Positions 7,650-16,080 of a stretch of DNA of 64,000 nt are shown here, piece after piece (the stretch's first letter is position 1; every line of letters starts with the position of its first letter). Location: the NCBI GenBank assembly GCA_910588975.1, contig CAJUSE010000003.1, positions 37,173 to 101,172 on the forward strand, in the 5' to 3' direction. Position numbers and translations under genes: made by a program. Under the pieces are notes generated by a model that saw nothing but the letters and a program-made list of their open reading frames with translations, did no database searches and had not been told where the DNA came from. Source of the DNA: an uncultured Oscillospiraceae bacterium. Its GTDB lineage: Bacteria; Bacillota; Clostridia; Oscillospirales; Oscillospiraceae.

Positions 7650-9026
7650 ATGCCAACTACCGATATTGCTGCCTATCTTGCCCCTGGTCAGCGGGCCCAC
7701 CTGGTGGGCATCGGCGGGGTGTCCATGGCCCCCCTGGCCGAGGTGCTTCACGGCATGGGTCTGGTCATCACCGGCTCGGACTCCCGCCAGAGTGCCACGG
7801 TAGAGCACCTGCAGAGCCTGGGCATCACCGTTCACATCGGCCACAGCGCCGAAAATCTGGAGGATGCTCAGCTGGTCATCCGCACTGCCGCCGTCCACGA
7901 CGACAACCCGGAGATCTCCGGGGCCCGTGCCCGTGGCATTCCCGTTTTTGAGCGGGCCCAGGCCTGGGGGGCCATTATGCGCTCCTACAAAAATGCCCTG
8001 TGCATCTCGGGCACCCACGGCAAGACCACTACCACCAGTATGTGCACCCACATCATCATGGCCGCCCAGATGGACCCCACGGTGATGATCGGGGGCACTC
8101 TGCCCCTGCTGGGGGCGGGCCACCGGGTGGGCCATGGGGACACCATCATTTTGGAGAGCTGCGAGTACTGCAACTCCTTCCTCTCCTTCTTCCCCACCAT
8201 TGCCGTCATTCTGAATGTGGACGCCGACCACCTGGACTTTTTCAAGGACCTGGCCGATGTGGAGAAGTCCTTCCGGGCCTTTGCCGACCTGGTCCCCGAG
8301 GCCACCGGGGTCATTGTGGCCAACGCCGACGACGAAAACACCATGTTCACCCTTCAGGGAGAGACCCGGCCGGTGGTCACCTTCGGCTTGGAGCAGGGAG
8401 ATGTCCACGCCGAAAACCTGACCTACGAGCACGGTCTGCCCACCTTCGACATTCTCTGCAAGGGCGAGCAGTACGCCCATGTCTCCCTTCAGGTCCCCGG
8501 GGAGCACAACGTGCGCAACGCCCTGGCGGCGGCAGCGGCCAGCCATGTGCTGGGCGTGCCCGGCACTGCTGTGGAAAAGGGCCTGTGGGCCTTCCGGGGG
8601 GCAGGGCGGCGCTTTGAAAAGAAGGGCACCGTCAACGGCGCCGACGTCTACGACGACTACGCCCACCACCCCAATGAGGTGAAGGCTCTGCTGACCACCG
8701 CCATGGGGCTTGGCTACAAGCGGGTCATCTGCGCCTTCCAGCCCCACACCTACTCCCGGACCCAAGCCCTCTTTGAGGAGTTTGTGGAGGTCCTCTCGGT
8801 CCCCGACGTGACCCTGCTGGCCGAGATCTACGCCGCCCGGGAGGACAACACCCTGGGCATCTCCTCCAAGGACCTGTGCGAGAAGATCCCCGGCAGTCAG
8901 TACTTCCCCACGTTGAGGGCCCTCACCGCCCATCTGCGGGAGCTGGCCCAGCCTGGGGATCTCATTCTCACCGTGGGCGCCGGGGATATCTACACAGTGG
9001 GCGAGGCGCTGGTGAAGGGCGAGTAA
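7650..9026 (+). CDS. murC: UDP-N-acetylmuramate--L-alanine ligase
   Basis: 458 residues from the ATG at 7650 (AAAGG ten bases upstream). Joins L-Ala to UDP-MurNAc, the first peptide step of peptidoglycan precursor synthesis, in the cytosol. Visible: N-terminal Rossmann glycine loop VGIGGVSM (19-26), ATP loop GTHGKTTTT (121-129), and HHPNE (339-343) of the C-terminal ligase domain. Length is normal for the family. Monocistronic between its own promoter and terminator. Confidence 0.97.
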   Translation: MPTTDIAAYLAPGQRAHLVGIGGVSMAPLAEVLHGMGLVITGSDSRQSATVEHLQSLGITVHIGHSAENLEDAQLVIRTAAVHDDNPEISGARARGIPVFERAQAWGAIMRSYKNALCISGTHGKTTTTSMCTHIIMAAQMDPTVMIGGTLPLLGAGHRVGHGDTIILESCEYCNSFLSFFPTIAVILNVDADHLDFFKDLADVEKSFRAFADLVPEATGVIVANADDENTMFTLQGETRPVVTFGLEQGDVHAENLTYEHGLPTFDILCKGEQYAHVSLQVPGEHNVRNALAAAAASHVLGVPGTAVEKGLWAFRGAGRRFEKKGTVNGADVYDDYAHHPNEVKALLTTAMGLGYKRVICAFQPHTYSRTQALFEEFVEVLSVPDVTLLAEIYAAREDNTLGISSKDLCEKIPGSQYFPTLRALTAHLRELAQPGDLILTVGAGDIYTVGEALVKGE

Positions 9027-9047
9027 AAGCTATCACATTAACAGAAC

Positions 9048-9090
9048 AACAAGGCCCCCGGCCGCCCCTTGGGCAGCCGGGGGCCTTGTT
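9048..9090. terminator. Bidirectional terminator after murC
   Basis: Perfect 15-base arms AACAAGGCCCCCGGC / GCCGGGGGCCTTGTT with a 13-base loop, between the converging murC and a lipoprotein gene. Confidence 0.85.
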
Positions 9091-10155
9091 TCAATCAGCA
9101 CGTATAAAAACCAGTTGGATCCTTTTTACTACATCGTCCCGAAACCAAAACCGTAGATCGGGGCCATACCCGCCTCGCTCTTGGTTCTTGCAATAGACAA
9201 GACACTCTACTTCCGCCCAGTATAGGTCATCAGAAAGCTGGGAATAGGCGGCCAGCACCTCCTCCCGGGTGCTGCCCACCCGGATGCCCCGATAGGTGGT
9301 CAGGTCGGAGCGGGTGGTCTCAATGTCATAGACCCTTACTCGCTCTTCTGCGGCAGTATAGTAGCAGAGGGCGGTGAAATTCTCATACTCGTAGGTCAGC
9401 CAGTAGTCGCCCTCTTCGTAGACGGGCTCCATGTCCTCCAGGATGGTAACTGTGGGCTCTCCGCTCAAAAAGGGGAAGTTGGCCTCCGAGCCGATGCCCA
9501 CCAACTGGGGGTAGCCCTCTGCAGTTAGGGAGACCTCCAGGTCAAAAAGCCCCCAGACCACCCGGAGAATGAGATCTTCTATGGGCTCTTCCTCGCCCCA
9601 ATAATAGGCATTTCCTTTTACGCCCTGCCAGCTGTCATCATAGCTGCTGCGCTCCAGGACCAGGTAGATGGGATCATCCATTAGGGTCCAAGTGATCGTC
9701 TTTTCCCCTGTTTCATCATATCGGACAAGGTATCGGCTGCAATTCAGCTGATAGGCCACTCCCACTGCCGTCTCGCAGATTTTCTGCTCCCCCAGATAGG
9801 TGAGGCCATCCACCCGGAAATCCCCCTCCTGGGGCTCCTGGGGGGCAGCGGCGGCAGAATAGACCCGCTCCCCATATTTCTCTTGGGTCAGGTAATCTAT
9901 CGCCAGGGCCAATTCCGGGGCCGGGTCTTCCGCCTCCGTTGGGGTGGAGGTAGGTGTGACAAGTTCTGTCGGCGAAGAGAGCGGAGATGCCGTAGACGTC
10001 TCCACTGGGGCAGGGATAAGGGTGGCAAGCTCTGTCGGCGAGGGGGGCGGGGATTCCACCGCCGAAGAGGTCGTGGTCGTCTCCACCGCCGCCGAGGTAC
10101 AGGCGGCCAGCAGAAGGCACAGGGCAGCGGTCAGACAAGTCATCTGTTTTTTCAT
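9091..10155 (-). CDS. Putative lipoprotein
   Basis: 354 residues. Signal peptide MKKQMTCLTAALCLLLAACT with lipobox LAAC (Cys19), then a Ser/Thr/Pro-rich linker to about residue 80 that contains an imperfect internal repeat (SPTELAT... and SPTELVT...). The C-terminal part has YRGIRVGSTREEVLAAY, a motif shared by many small secreted Firmicutes proteins. Expected on the outer membrane leaflet. Followed 27 bases downstream of a membrane/coiled-coil gene, so probably co-transcribed with it. Function unknown. Confidence 0.8.
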   Translation of the reverse strand: MKKQMTCLTAALCLLLAACTSAAVETTTTSSAVESPPPSPTELATLIPAPVETSTASPLSSPTELVTPTSTPTEAEDPAPELALAIDYLTQEKYGERVYSAAAAPQEPQEGDFRVDGLTYLGEQKICETAVGVAYQLNCSRYLVRYDETGEKTITWTLMDDPIYLVLERSSYDDSWQGVKGNAYYWGEEEPIEDLILRVVWGLFDLEVSLTAEGYPQLVGIGSEANFPFLSGEPTVTILEDMEPVYEEGDYWLTYEYENFTALCYYTAAEERVRVYDIETTRSDLTTYRGIRVGSTREEVLAAYSQLSDDLYWAEVECLVYCKNQERGGYGPDLRFWFRDDVVKRIQLVFIRAD

Positions 10156-10182
10156 GGTCTGTTCCTCCCTCGGGTGGAGGGG

Positions 10183-10794
10183 TCACCCCTCCGGGGTGGG
10201 CTCCGCCTCTGCGGGGGTGGGGTCGGTCTCTGTTGGGGCGGCAAGCTCTGCGGGCTTCTCCTCCGCCTGGGGCTCGGGGATGGCGCCGGCCTGGGCGGCA
10301 GTGAGAATCATGGCCGCCTCGGCCTTCTCCCGCTCGGCCCGGGCGGCATCCAGTTCGGCTTGCTTGCGCTCCTCCTCGGCCCGGAGGGCGGCCTGATGCT
10401 CCTGCTCCCTCCGCTTGGCACGCTTTTTCTTGATGGCCTTCCACTGGAACATCACCCCCAGAAGGGTGAACACGGCGATGAGGAAGAAGGTGCAGATGGT
10501 GCCGGCGGCGGGGGCGAACTCCCCCTTGAGGGAGGAGATATACCCCCCGCTGACCCAGCCCAAAATGCAGCCCATATAGAACAGCACGGCAAACCACCGC
10601 AGCCGGAAGAAGGCCCCCAGGGCTCCCACTAGGGCCAGGGCCACATAGATCACGGCGATGTCGGCGGTGACGAACTCCCCCGCCGTCATGTAATAGGCCC
10701 CGATTCCCACCACCAGGAAGGCCACAAAGCAAATCAGGGCCGTGACAAAGCGGCGGAGGGTGAACAGGGGCTTTTTATTTTCTGTTTTTTCCAT
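10183..10794 (-). CDS. Membrane protein with C-terminal coiled coil
   Basis: 203 residues from the ATG at 10794 (GGAGG upstream); longer reading overlaps mreB and is not supported. Four transmembrane segments at roughly 14-36, 42-62, 66-84 and 96-116, then a highly charged Ala/Glu/Arg/Lys coiled coil (about 120-170) and an acidic Pro/Glu tail. The coiled coil should be cytoplasmic or interact with a partner. Lies between mreB and a lipoprotein gene. Family not recognised. Confidence 0.75.
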   Translation of the reverse strand: MEKTENKKPLFTLRRFVTALICFVAFLVVGIGAYYMTAGEFVTADIAVIYVALALVGALGAFFRLRWFAVLFYMGCILGWVSGGYISSLKGEFAPAAGTICTFFLIAVFTLLGVMFQWKAIKKKRAKRREQEHQAALRAEEERKQAELDAARAEREKAEAAMILTAAQAGAIPEPQAEEKPAELAAPTETDPTPAEAEPTPEG

Positions 10795-10810
10795 AATGAC
10801 CTCCAAAAAG

Positions 10811-10844
10811 AAAGGACCGCCGGTGCAAGCACGGGCGGCCCTTT
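10811..10844 (-). terminator. Terminator after mreB
   Basis: Arms AAAGGACCGCCGGTGC / GCACGGGCGGCCCTTT with two-base loop and minor mismatches; read on minus it ends in a T-rich stretch. Confidence 0.75.
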
Positions 10845-10852
10845 TTGCAAAA

Positions 10853-11878
10853 TCAGCCGTTGAGCTGCTTGCGCCGGGAGAGGTTGATGGTACCGTCCTG
10901 CATGGCGTCCAACATATCCAGGCTCTTGCCCGTGCCATAGGCCACACAGGAGATGGCGTCGTCGGCCACATGGGTCTCGATGCCGGTGTGCTGCTCGATG
11001 AGCTTGTCGAAGCCCTGGACCAGGGAGCCGCCGCCGGTCATGACGATACCGTTGTTGGAGATGTCGGCCACCAGCTCGGGGGGCGTACGCTCCAGCACGC
11101 CGTGGACGGCCTCTAGGATGCGGGTGGAGGGCTCCTCAAAGGCCTCGATCATCTCGCTGGAGGTGACGGTGAACACCTGGGGCAGGCCGGTCATCAGGCT
11201 GCGGCCCTTGATCTCCAGGCTCTTCTCCTCCTGGGGGGGATAGACACAGCCGATCTGGATCTTCAGCTCCTCGGCGGTGCGCTCGCCAATGAGGACGTTG
11301 TGACGGCGGCGGATATACTTGATGATGGCCTCGTCAAACTTGTCGCCGGCCACCTTGATGGAGGCGGACTCCACCACGCCGCCCAGGGAGATGACGGCGA
11401 TGTCGGCGGTGCCGCCGCCGATGTCCACCACCATGTGGCCGTCGGGCTTGGTGATGTCAATGCCGGCGCCGATGGCGGCGGCTACGGGCTCCTCAATGAG
11501 GAAGGCCCGCCGGGCGCCGGCCTGGATGCCGGCATCCACCACGGCCCGCTCCTCTACCTCGGTGATGCCCGAGGGGACGCAGATGAGCAGGCGGGGCTTG
11601 AAGAGACTGAAGGGGCTGACCTTCTTCACAAACTCCTTGAGCATCCGCTCGGTCATGTCGTAGTCGGAAATAACGCCCTCCCGCAGGGGCCGGATGGCCA
11701 CGATGTTGCCGGGGGTACGGCCCAGCATCTGCTGGGCATCGGTGCCCACCTTCAGCAGCTTGCCGGTGTTCTTGTCGATGGCCACCACCGAGGGCTCCCG
11801 CAGCACCACGCCCTTGCCCTGGACATAGACGAGGATGGAGGCAGTACCCAGGTCGATCCCAATATCTTTTGTGAACAT
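10853..11878 (-). CDS. mreB: Rod shape-determining protein MreB/Mbl
   Basis: 341 residues from the ATG at 11878, chosen because GAGGTG sits upstream and MFTKDIGIDLGTASILVYV is the standard MreB N-terminus. Actin-fold ATPase: phosphate 1 loop GIDLGTASI, phosphate 2 region VVDIGGGTADIAV, adenosine motif MTGGGSLVQG. Forms membrane-associated filaments that direct lateral wall synthesis. No mreC/mreD follow, so this is an isolated Mbl-type copy. Confidence 0.95.
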   Translation of the reverse strand: MFTKDIGIDLGTASILVYVQGKGVVLREPSVVAIDKNTGKLLKVGTDAQQMLGRTPGNIVAIRPLREGVISDYDMTERMLKEFVKKVSPFSLFKPRLLICVPSGITEVEERAVVDAGIQAGARRAFLIEEPVAAAIGAGIDITKPDGHMVVDIGGGTADIAVISLGGVVESASIKVAGDKFDEAIIKYIRRRHNVLIGERTAEELKIQIGCVYPPQEEKSLEIKGRSLMTGLPQVFTVTSSEMIEAFEEPSTRILEAVHGVLERTPPELVADISNNGIVMTGGGSLVQGFDKLIEQHTGIETHVADDAISCVAYGTGKSLDMLDAMQDGTINLSRRKQLNG

Positions 11879-11939
11879 ATGCTGCACCTCATATAGCTTT
11901 CCGCCGGGGCTGCCCTCGGCCTGTATTTTCATCCCATTT

Positions 11940-11968
11940 ATTATATCGACTTTCCCGGCGTATTTCAA
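11940..11968 (-). promoter_or_regulatory. Sigma-A promoter of mreB
   Basis: Minus strand TTGAAA (11963-11968), 17 bases, TATAAT (11940-11945), about 60 bases before the start. Confidence 0.8.
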
Positions 11969-12029
11969 CGGCAAAGCGAAAAAATTTAGAGAAATCTTAT
12001 TCCCGGGCCGTAATATCTGCCCTGTTCCC

Positions 12030-12677
12030 CTACCTGGCCCGGGCCAGAGTGGCGCAAATGACCGCTTTTGCCCCGGCCAGGCGCAGGACCTTGGCACACT
12101 CGGACAGGGTGGAGCCGGTGGTAACCACATCGTCCACCAGCAGAATGGTCTTGCCCTGAACGGCCTCCCGGTTCAGGATGACATAGGCCCCCAGCACATT
12201 GGCCCGGCGTGCTCCCTCGTCCTCCAGCCCCGACTGGGCCGGGTTGTCCTTTGGCTTGCGCAGGGTGGGAACTACGGGCAATGCCAGCTCCTCCCCCACT
12301 GCCTGGGCCAGCAGCCGGGCCTGGTCGTAGCCCCGCTGCTTCAGCCGCTTGGGGGACAGAGGCGGCCAGGTCACAAGGTCGGCGGTAATGTCCCGGTCCC
12401 GGACGCACTGGGCGATGAGCCTGCCGAAGGGCTTGCTCCGGGCGGAGCGGCCGTCGAACTTGAAGCCGTGGACCCCATCGGGCACTTTGCCCCGGTAGGC
12501 TAAGGGCGAAACGCAGCCCTCGGTGAGCTCCACCTTCTTCTCCCCCGCCGCCGGAGTCAGCCAGGGCAGGGACTTCTGGCAGTCCGGGCAGAGCAAGGCG
12601 CCCTTCTCCAGCAGGGTACCGCAGAAGGGGCATTTGGGCGGGAAGAGGAGATCCAGAAGCCAATCAAGACTGGGCAT
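12030..12677 (-). CDS. comF: ComF-family phosphoribosyltransferase-like protein
   Basis: 215 residues. N-terminal zinc finger C16-x2-C19 ... C30-x2-C33 and the PRPP-binding motif VDDVVTTGST (181-190) of type I phosphoribosyltransferases, the ComFC arrangement. ComFC is needed for DNA uptake in competent bacteria. The start overlaps the end of the ribbon-helix-helix gene by 14 bases, so they are one transcription unit. Confidence 0.93.
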   Translation of the reverse strand: MPSLDWLLDLLFPPKCPFCGTLLEKGALLCPDCQKSLPWLTPAAGEKKVELTEGCVSPLAYRGKVPDGVHGFKFDGRSARSKPFGRLIAQCVRDRDITADLVTWPPLSPKRLKQRGYDQARLLAQAVGEELALPVVPTLRKPKDNPAQSGLEDEGARRANVLGAYVILNREAVQGKTILLVDDVVTTGSTLSECAKVLRLAGAKAVICATLARAR

Positions 12678-12852
12678 TTTTCATATCCTGGTCGGTGATG
12701 GGGCCGTTTTCCTTTTCAAATTCCCGGATGCACTTCTGCATGAGGTAGACGATCTGGCCGCTCATAGAACGCCCTTCATAGGCGGCCACATACTGGATCT
12801 TGTCGTGGGTCTCACGGTCCATGCGAATACTCAGATGATAGTCACGGTTCAT
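12664..12852 (-). CDS. Arc-type ribbon-helix-helix DNA-binding protein
   Basis: 62 residues from the ATG at 12852 with GGAGGG seven bases upstream; an in-frame ATG at 12867 is part of that ribosome binding site. DYHLSIRMDRETHDKIQYVA then YEGRSMSGQIVYLMQKCIREFE is a beta-strand plus two helices, the Arc/MetJ dimer fold. A palindrome 66 bases upstream is a likely self-operator. Overlaps comF. Confidence 0.85.
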   Translation of the reverse strand: MNRDYHLSIRMDRETHDKIQYVAAYEGRSMSGQIVYLMQKCIREFEKENGPITDQDMKNAQS

Positions 12853-12917
12853 ATTCTGACCCTCCATTAGTGATGATGGAGAAATCGTATCGTTTTTATT
12901 CTCTTTTTAGTGTATAA

Positions 12918-12936
12918 TTACGCCGGTTTGGCGTAA
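12918..12936. promoter_or_regulatory. Palindrome upstream of the ribbon-helix-helix gene
   Basis: TTACGCC, five bases, GGCGTAA. It lies just upstream of a minus-strand -10-like TATACA. Candidate operator for the ribbon-helix-helix protein; not proven. Confidence 0.5.
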
Positions 12937-12985
12937 CTATTTTGTCTTTCCAGTTTTCCAATCAACATATTGCCTTGTTGCAACA

Positions 12986-13014
12986 TTGACAAACTATACA
13001 AAACCAAGTAGAAT
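12986..13014 (+). promoter_or_regulatory. Sigma-A promoter of the toxin-like RNA
   Basis: TTGACA (12986-12991), 17 bases, TAGAAT (13009-13014). Transcription should start near 13021. Confidence 0.8.
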
Positions 13015-13020
13015 AGTATC

Positions 13021-13196
13021 AACCTCTCACGGGGCCACCCGAAAGGGGGGCGCCGTATAAGAGCGGGGCGGTTGGCACTTTCCTCCGAAAGGAGGTGATG
13101 TGTAATGTGGTTCATCCAGATTACACTACATATTCTCGGTCGGACGATTTCGATCAGGATAAAGTGAAAACCGCCACCGGCCAGGGTGACGGTTTT
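13021..13196 (+). ncRNA. Predicted toxin mRNA of a type I-like toxin-antitoxin locus
   Basis: From the promoter start to the hairpin at 13167-13196 (AAAACCGCCACC / GGTGACGGTTTT, one mismatch, then a T-rich tail). Its 5' UTR holds a segment at 13049-13076 that recurs inverted at 13222-13243. The ribosome binding site is in a CCTCC-GAAA-GGAGG hairpin (13082-13095). Confidence 0.6.
13105..13167 (+). CDS. 20-residue hydrophobic toxin-like peptide
   Basis: ATG at 13105 to TGA at 13165-13167. The peptide MWFIQITLHILGRTISIRIK is hydrophobic with a basic end, the build of small membrane-acting type I toxins. AAAGGAGGTGAT (13088-13099), a near-perfect anti-16S match, lies six bases upstream and is held in a GAAA-loop hairpin. 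A terminator overlaps the stop codon, and a consensus promoter faces it from the other side. Confidence 0.6.
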   Translation: MWFIQITLHILGRTISIRIK

Positions 13197-13248
13197 CATT
13201 CTTTGAAAAACCATACTTAAGGCCAACCGCTCCGCACGGCGCCTTTCT
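13167..13248 (-). ncRNA. Predicted antisense RNA converging on the toxin mRNA
   Basis: A consensus minus-strand promoter (13255-13282) should start an RNA near 13248. It would end at the same hairpin as the toxin mRNA, which also reads as a terminator on minus (AAAACCGTCACC / GGTGGCGGTTTT). About 80 bases, no ORF expected. Confidence 0.5.
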
Positions 13249-13254
13249 ATATTC

Positions 13255-13282
13255 ATTATACCCCCATTCCCGGATTTGTCAA
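13255..13282 (-). promoter_or_regulatory. Sigma-A promoter of the antisense RNA
   Basis: Minus strand TTGACA (13277-13282), 16 bases, TATAAT (13255-13260): both boxes are consensus, yet no gene starts downstream on this strand within 375 bases. Confidence 0.75.
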
Positions 13283-13373
13283 GCATTTTCCGGGGATGGG
13301 GCTTTTTCTACCCCGGCGGCCGGGGTTGCGGTGACTACTCCTCCTCTGATCTTTTCTTGCTCTGCCACCACGG

Positions 13374-13784
13374 TTAGGTCCCCTGTTTCCCTTCCTGTTC
13401 CCAAAAGAAATGCATCTTCTCCTTCTCAATCTTTTGGACCAGGACCATCTTACATACGATTTCAACTTCCATCATGGAAAGATCCATGGTAATCTCATAA
13501 AAGCCCTCTATCTTTGCGGCTCTCACCGTGATGTCCTGCCCGAAATATCCGATCTGCAGCAGGTGCCGGTCCCGCATATAGGGAGGCCTATCATAAACAG
13601 GATCATCAGCATCTGTTTTATATGACAGGCTGTAGCATCTTTGGAACGTAAGCTCCCAATAGTGGGATTCTCCATCCAGATACAGTACCGCTTCGTCACC
13701 CATGAAATTAACCTTGAAGTCCAAAACAGGAAGGTCCCAGTAATCTGTTGTATTGATCTTGGTCTGTAATTCCTGAATATTCAT
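13374..13784 (-). CDS. Hypothetical cytosolic protein
   Basis: 136 residues, no signal or membrane segment, beta-rich with many aromatic residues (DYWDLPVLDFKVNF, HYWELTFQRCYSLSY, LLQIGYFGQDITV). Lower GC than its neighbours, suggesting recent acquisition. The build is like small immunity proteins of polymorphic toxin systems, but no toxin gene is near and I do not recognise a family. Confidence 0.7.
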   Translation of the reverse strand: MNIQELQTKINTTDYWDLPVLDFKVNFMGDEAVLYLDGESHYWELTFQRCYSLSYKTDADDPVYDRPPYMRDRHLLQIGYFGQDITVRAAKIEGFYEITMDLSMMEVEIVCKMVLVQKIEKEKMHFFWEQEGKQGT

Positions 13785-13794
13785 AGGCTCTCCC

Positions 13795-16017
13795 TCATTT
13801 CGCCAGCCGGGATTTTAGGCCGGAATAGCGTTTGGACTGGCGGTTGTTGGCCGCCATACGCTCCACCACCATCTCATCCCCCACGATGACCAGCAGTTCC
13901 CTGGCCCGGGTGATAGCGGTGTAGAGGATGCCCCGGGTCAGCAGCCGGGGGGTCATGTCCACCGCCGTCAGGATGACCGCCCGGTACTCGCTGCCCTGGC
14001 TCTTATGGACGGTGACGGCGTAGGCCGGCTCCAGCTCGGCGAGCATATCGGGGGCGTACTCCACCAGGTGGCCCTCAAAGTCCACCGTGATGAGCTCCCG
14101 GCGGTTGTCCACCGCCAGGATGTGGCCGATGTCCCCGTTGAAAATGCCCATGCCCATCTCCAGGCCGTCGGCACTTTTCCACATGACGTCATAGTTGTTC
14201 TTCACCTGCATGACCCGGTCCCCCTGACGGAAGGTGTAGGGGCCGAATTTCCGCTCCCCCTTCCCCTCTGCCGGCGGGTTCACCGCCGCCTGGATGGCCT
14301 GGTTCAGGCTGGCCGTTCCCCCGGCGTACTTCCGGGTGGGGGAGAGCACCTGGATCTGGTGGGAGGGGATGCCCATATTCTCGGGCAGCCGCCGGCTCAC
14401 CAGTTCCACGATGGTCTCCTCCGCCTTGGCCGGCTCCAGCCGCCGGAGGAAGAACACGTCCTGCTCCCGGCCGTTGCGCAGCTCGGGCATCAGACCTTGG
14501 TTCACCTGGTGGGCCGAACGGATGATGGCGCTCTGGGCCGCCTGGCGGAACACCTCGGTGAGCCGGACCATGGGCACCCGATTGCTACGGATGAGGTCGG
14601 AGAGCAGGTTGCCCGCCCCCACGCTGGGCAGCTGATCCGGGTCCCCCACCAGCACCAGCCGGCAGTCTTCCCGCAGGGCGGCGAGAAGGGCGGACATCAG
14701 GGTCACGTCCACCATGGAAGTCTCGTCCACAATGACGGCATCGGCCTTCAGGGGATCCCGCTCGTTGTGGGCAAAGATCAGCTCCCCCGTCTTGGGGTCA
14801 AAGCGGGTCTCCAGCAACCGGTGGATGGTGAGCCCTTCGGCGTCGCACAGCTCCCCCAACCGCTTGGCCGCCCGGCCGGTGGGGGCGGCCAGGGCCGTTT
14901 TCAGTCCCATGGTCTCAAAAAGCTCCAGCACCCCCCGCAGGGTGGTGGTCTTACCTGTGCCTGGGCCGCCGGTGAGCAGCATCACCTGCCGCTGACCAGC
15001 CAGGGCAATGGCCTGGCGCTGCTGGGGGGCATAGGTAATGCCCTGATCGCTCTCGATGCGGGTGATGAGCTTGTCCAGGTCCTGGGACAGATAGAGCTCA
15101 TTCTCGCACATATCGGCGATGCGCTGGGCCACTGCCGTTTCGGCCTCATAGAGAGGAGTCAGGTAGCAGGCCTGCTCCCCCGCCACCTGGTCCAGAGTGA
15201 CCTTGTGACTGGCGGAGAGCATATCCAATCCAGTCTGCAGCCCCTCCCAGTCCCCCACACCCATAAGGGCCCGGGCGGCGGTGAGGAGCTTATTCACCGG
15301 CAGGAAGGTATGGCCGTTGTCCAGGTTGTGGGTCAAGGTGAACAGGATGCCCGCTATGATGCGCTGGGGGTGGTCCTCGGCAAAGCCCAGGTCCATGGCC
15401 AAGGCGTCGGCCTGGGCGAAGGCCACCGCCATCTCCCCCTCGGCCAGGACATAGGGGTTGGAGCGCACGGCCTCCAATGCCCGGTCGCCAAACCGGCGGT
15501 AGAGAGGCATACCCAGCTGGGGGGGCAGGTCATGGGCGGTGAGGAAATCCAGCAGACGGCGCATCCCCATTTGGAGCCGGAAGGCCTCCCCCATCTCCCG
15601 GGCCCGCTTGGAAGTAAGGCCCTTGATCTGGGTGAGCCGCTCCGGCTCCTGCTCCAGCACGGTCAGGGCATCCTCGCCAAAGAGGTCCACCATCTTCCGG
15701 GCAGTGGCGATGCCGATGCCCTTCACCGCTCCCGAGGCCAGGTAGTCGAAGATGGCCTTCTCCCCCTGGGGCATGCCCCGGCGGGCCACATCGGCCTTGA
15801 ATTGGGGGCCGTAGGTGGGGTGGTGGGTCCAGCCGCCCTGGGCCCAGAGGGACTCGCCGGGGGCCACCCCGGGAACGCAGCCCACTACCGTCACCGGCTC
15901 CCCGTCCCCGACGTCCAGCCGGAGGACGGTATAGCCGTTTTCCTCGTTTTGGTAGACCACCGAATCCACCGTGCCCTCGATGGTGGTGGCACTGAGCAGC
16001 TCCTCCAAATTCCCCAC
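13795..16017 (-). CDS. recD2: RecD-like 5'-3' DNA helicase RecD2
   Basis: 740 residues, the RecD2 length (no RecBCD partner). An N-terminal OB-like domain (1-80) is followed by helix-hairpin-helix repeats (about 95-215), then the SF1 motor: Walker A GGPGTGKTT (350-358), Walker B VIVDETSMVD, motif III LVGDPDQLPSVGAGN, and the C-terminal AVTVHKSQGSEY and YTAITRARELLVIVG. Acts in DNA repair and replication-fork processing. The start follows GGAGGTGGG-like sequence. Confidence 0.95.
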   Translation of the reverse strand: MGNLEELLSATTIEGTVDSVVYQNEENGYTVLRLDVGDGEPVTVVGCVPGVAPGESLWAQGGWTHHPTYGPQFKADVARRGMPQGEKAIFDYLASGAVKGIGIATARKMVDLFGEDALTVLEQEPERLTQIKGLTSKRAREMGEAFRLQMGMRRLLDFLTAHDLPPQLGMPLYRRFGDRALEAVRSNPYVLAEGEMAVAFAQADALAMDLGFAEDHPQRIIAGILFTLTHNLDNGHTFLPVNKLLTAARALMGVGDWEGLQTGLDMLSASHKVTLDQVAGEQACYLTPLYEAETAVAQRIADMCENELYLSQDLDKLITRIESDQGITYAPQQRQAIALAGQRQVMLLTGGPGTGKTTTLRGVLELFETMGLKTALAAPTGRAAKRLGELCDAEGLTIHRLLETRFDPKTGELIFAHNERDPLKADAVIVDETSMVDVTLMSALLAALREDCRLVLVGDPDQLPSVGAGNLLSDLIRSNRVPMVRLTEVFRQAAQSAIIRSAHQVNQGLMPELRNGREQDVFFLRRLEPAKAEETIVELVSRRLPENMGIPSHQIQVLSPTRKYAGGTASLNQAIQAAVNPPAEGKGERKFGPYTFRQGDRVMQVKNNYDVMWKSADGLEMGMGIFNGDIGHILAVDNRRELITVDFEGHLVEYAPDMLAELEPAYAVTVHKSQGSEYRAVILTAVDMTPRLLTRGILYTAITRARELLVIVGDEMVVERMAANNRQSKRYSGLKSRLAK

Positions 16018-16039
16018 CTCCCCTTCTCGTGTAAAATAA

Positions 16040-16072
16040 CAGAGCGGGCCGGTGAGGACACCGGCCCCTATG
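16040..16072. repeat. REP-like palindrome, copy 1
   Basis: CAGAGCGGGC leads into a stem GGGCCGGTG / CACCGGCCC with loop AGGA, then CCTATG. The same flanks (CAGAGCGGGC ... GCCCCTA) occur at 24721 with a different stem, as in REP elements mobilised by RAYT transposases. Confidence 0.6.
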
Positions 16073-16080
16073 TCAGCTTC

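Noticed and set aside
12918..13286. 122-codon minus frame across the toxin-like locus
   Set aside because: No ribosome binding site at a fitting place, and it runs through promoters, a terminator and the antisense RNA.
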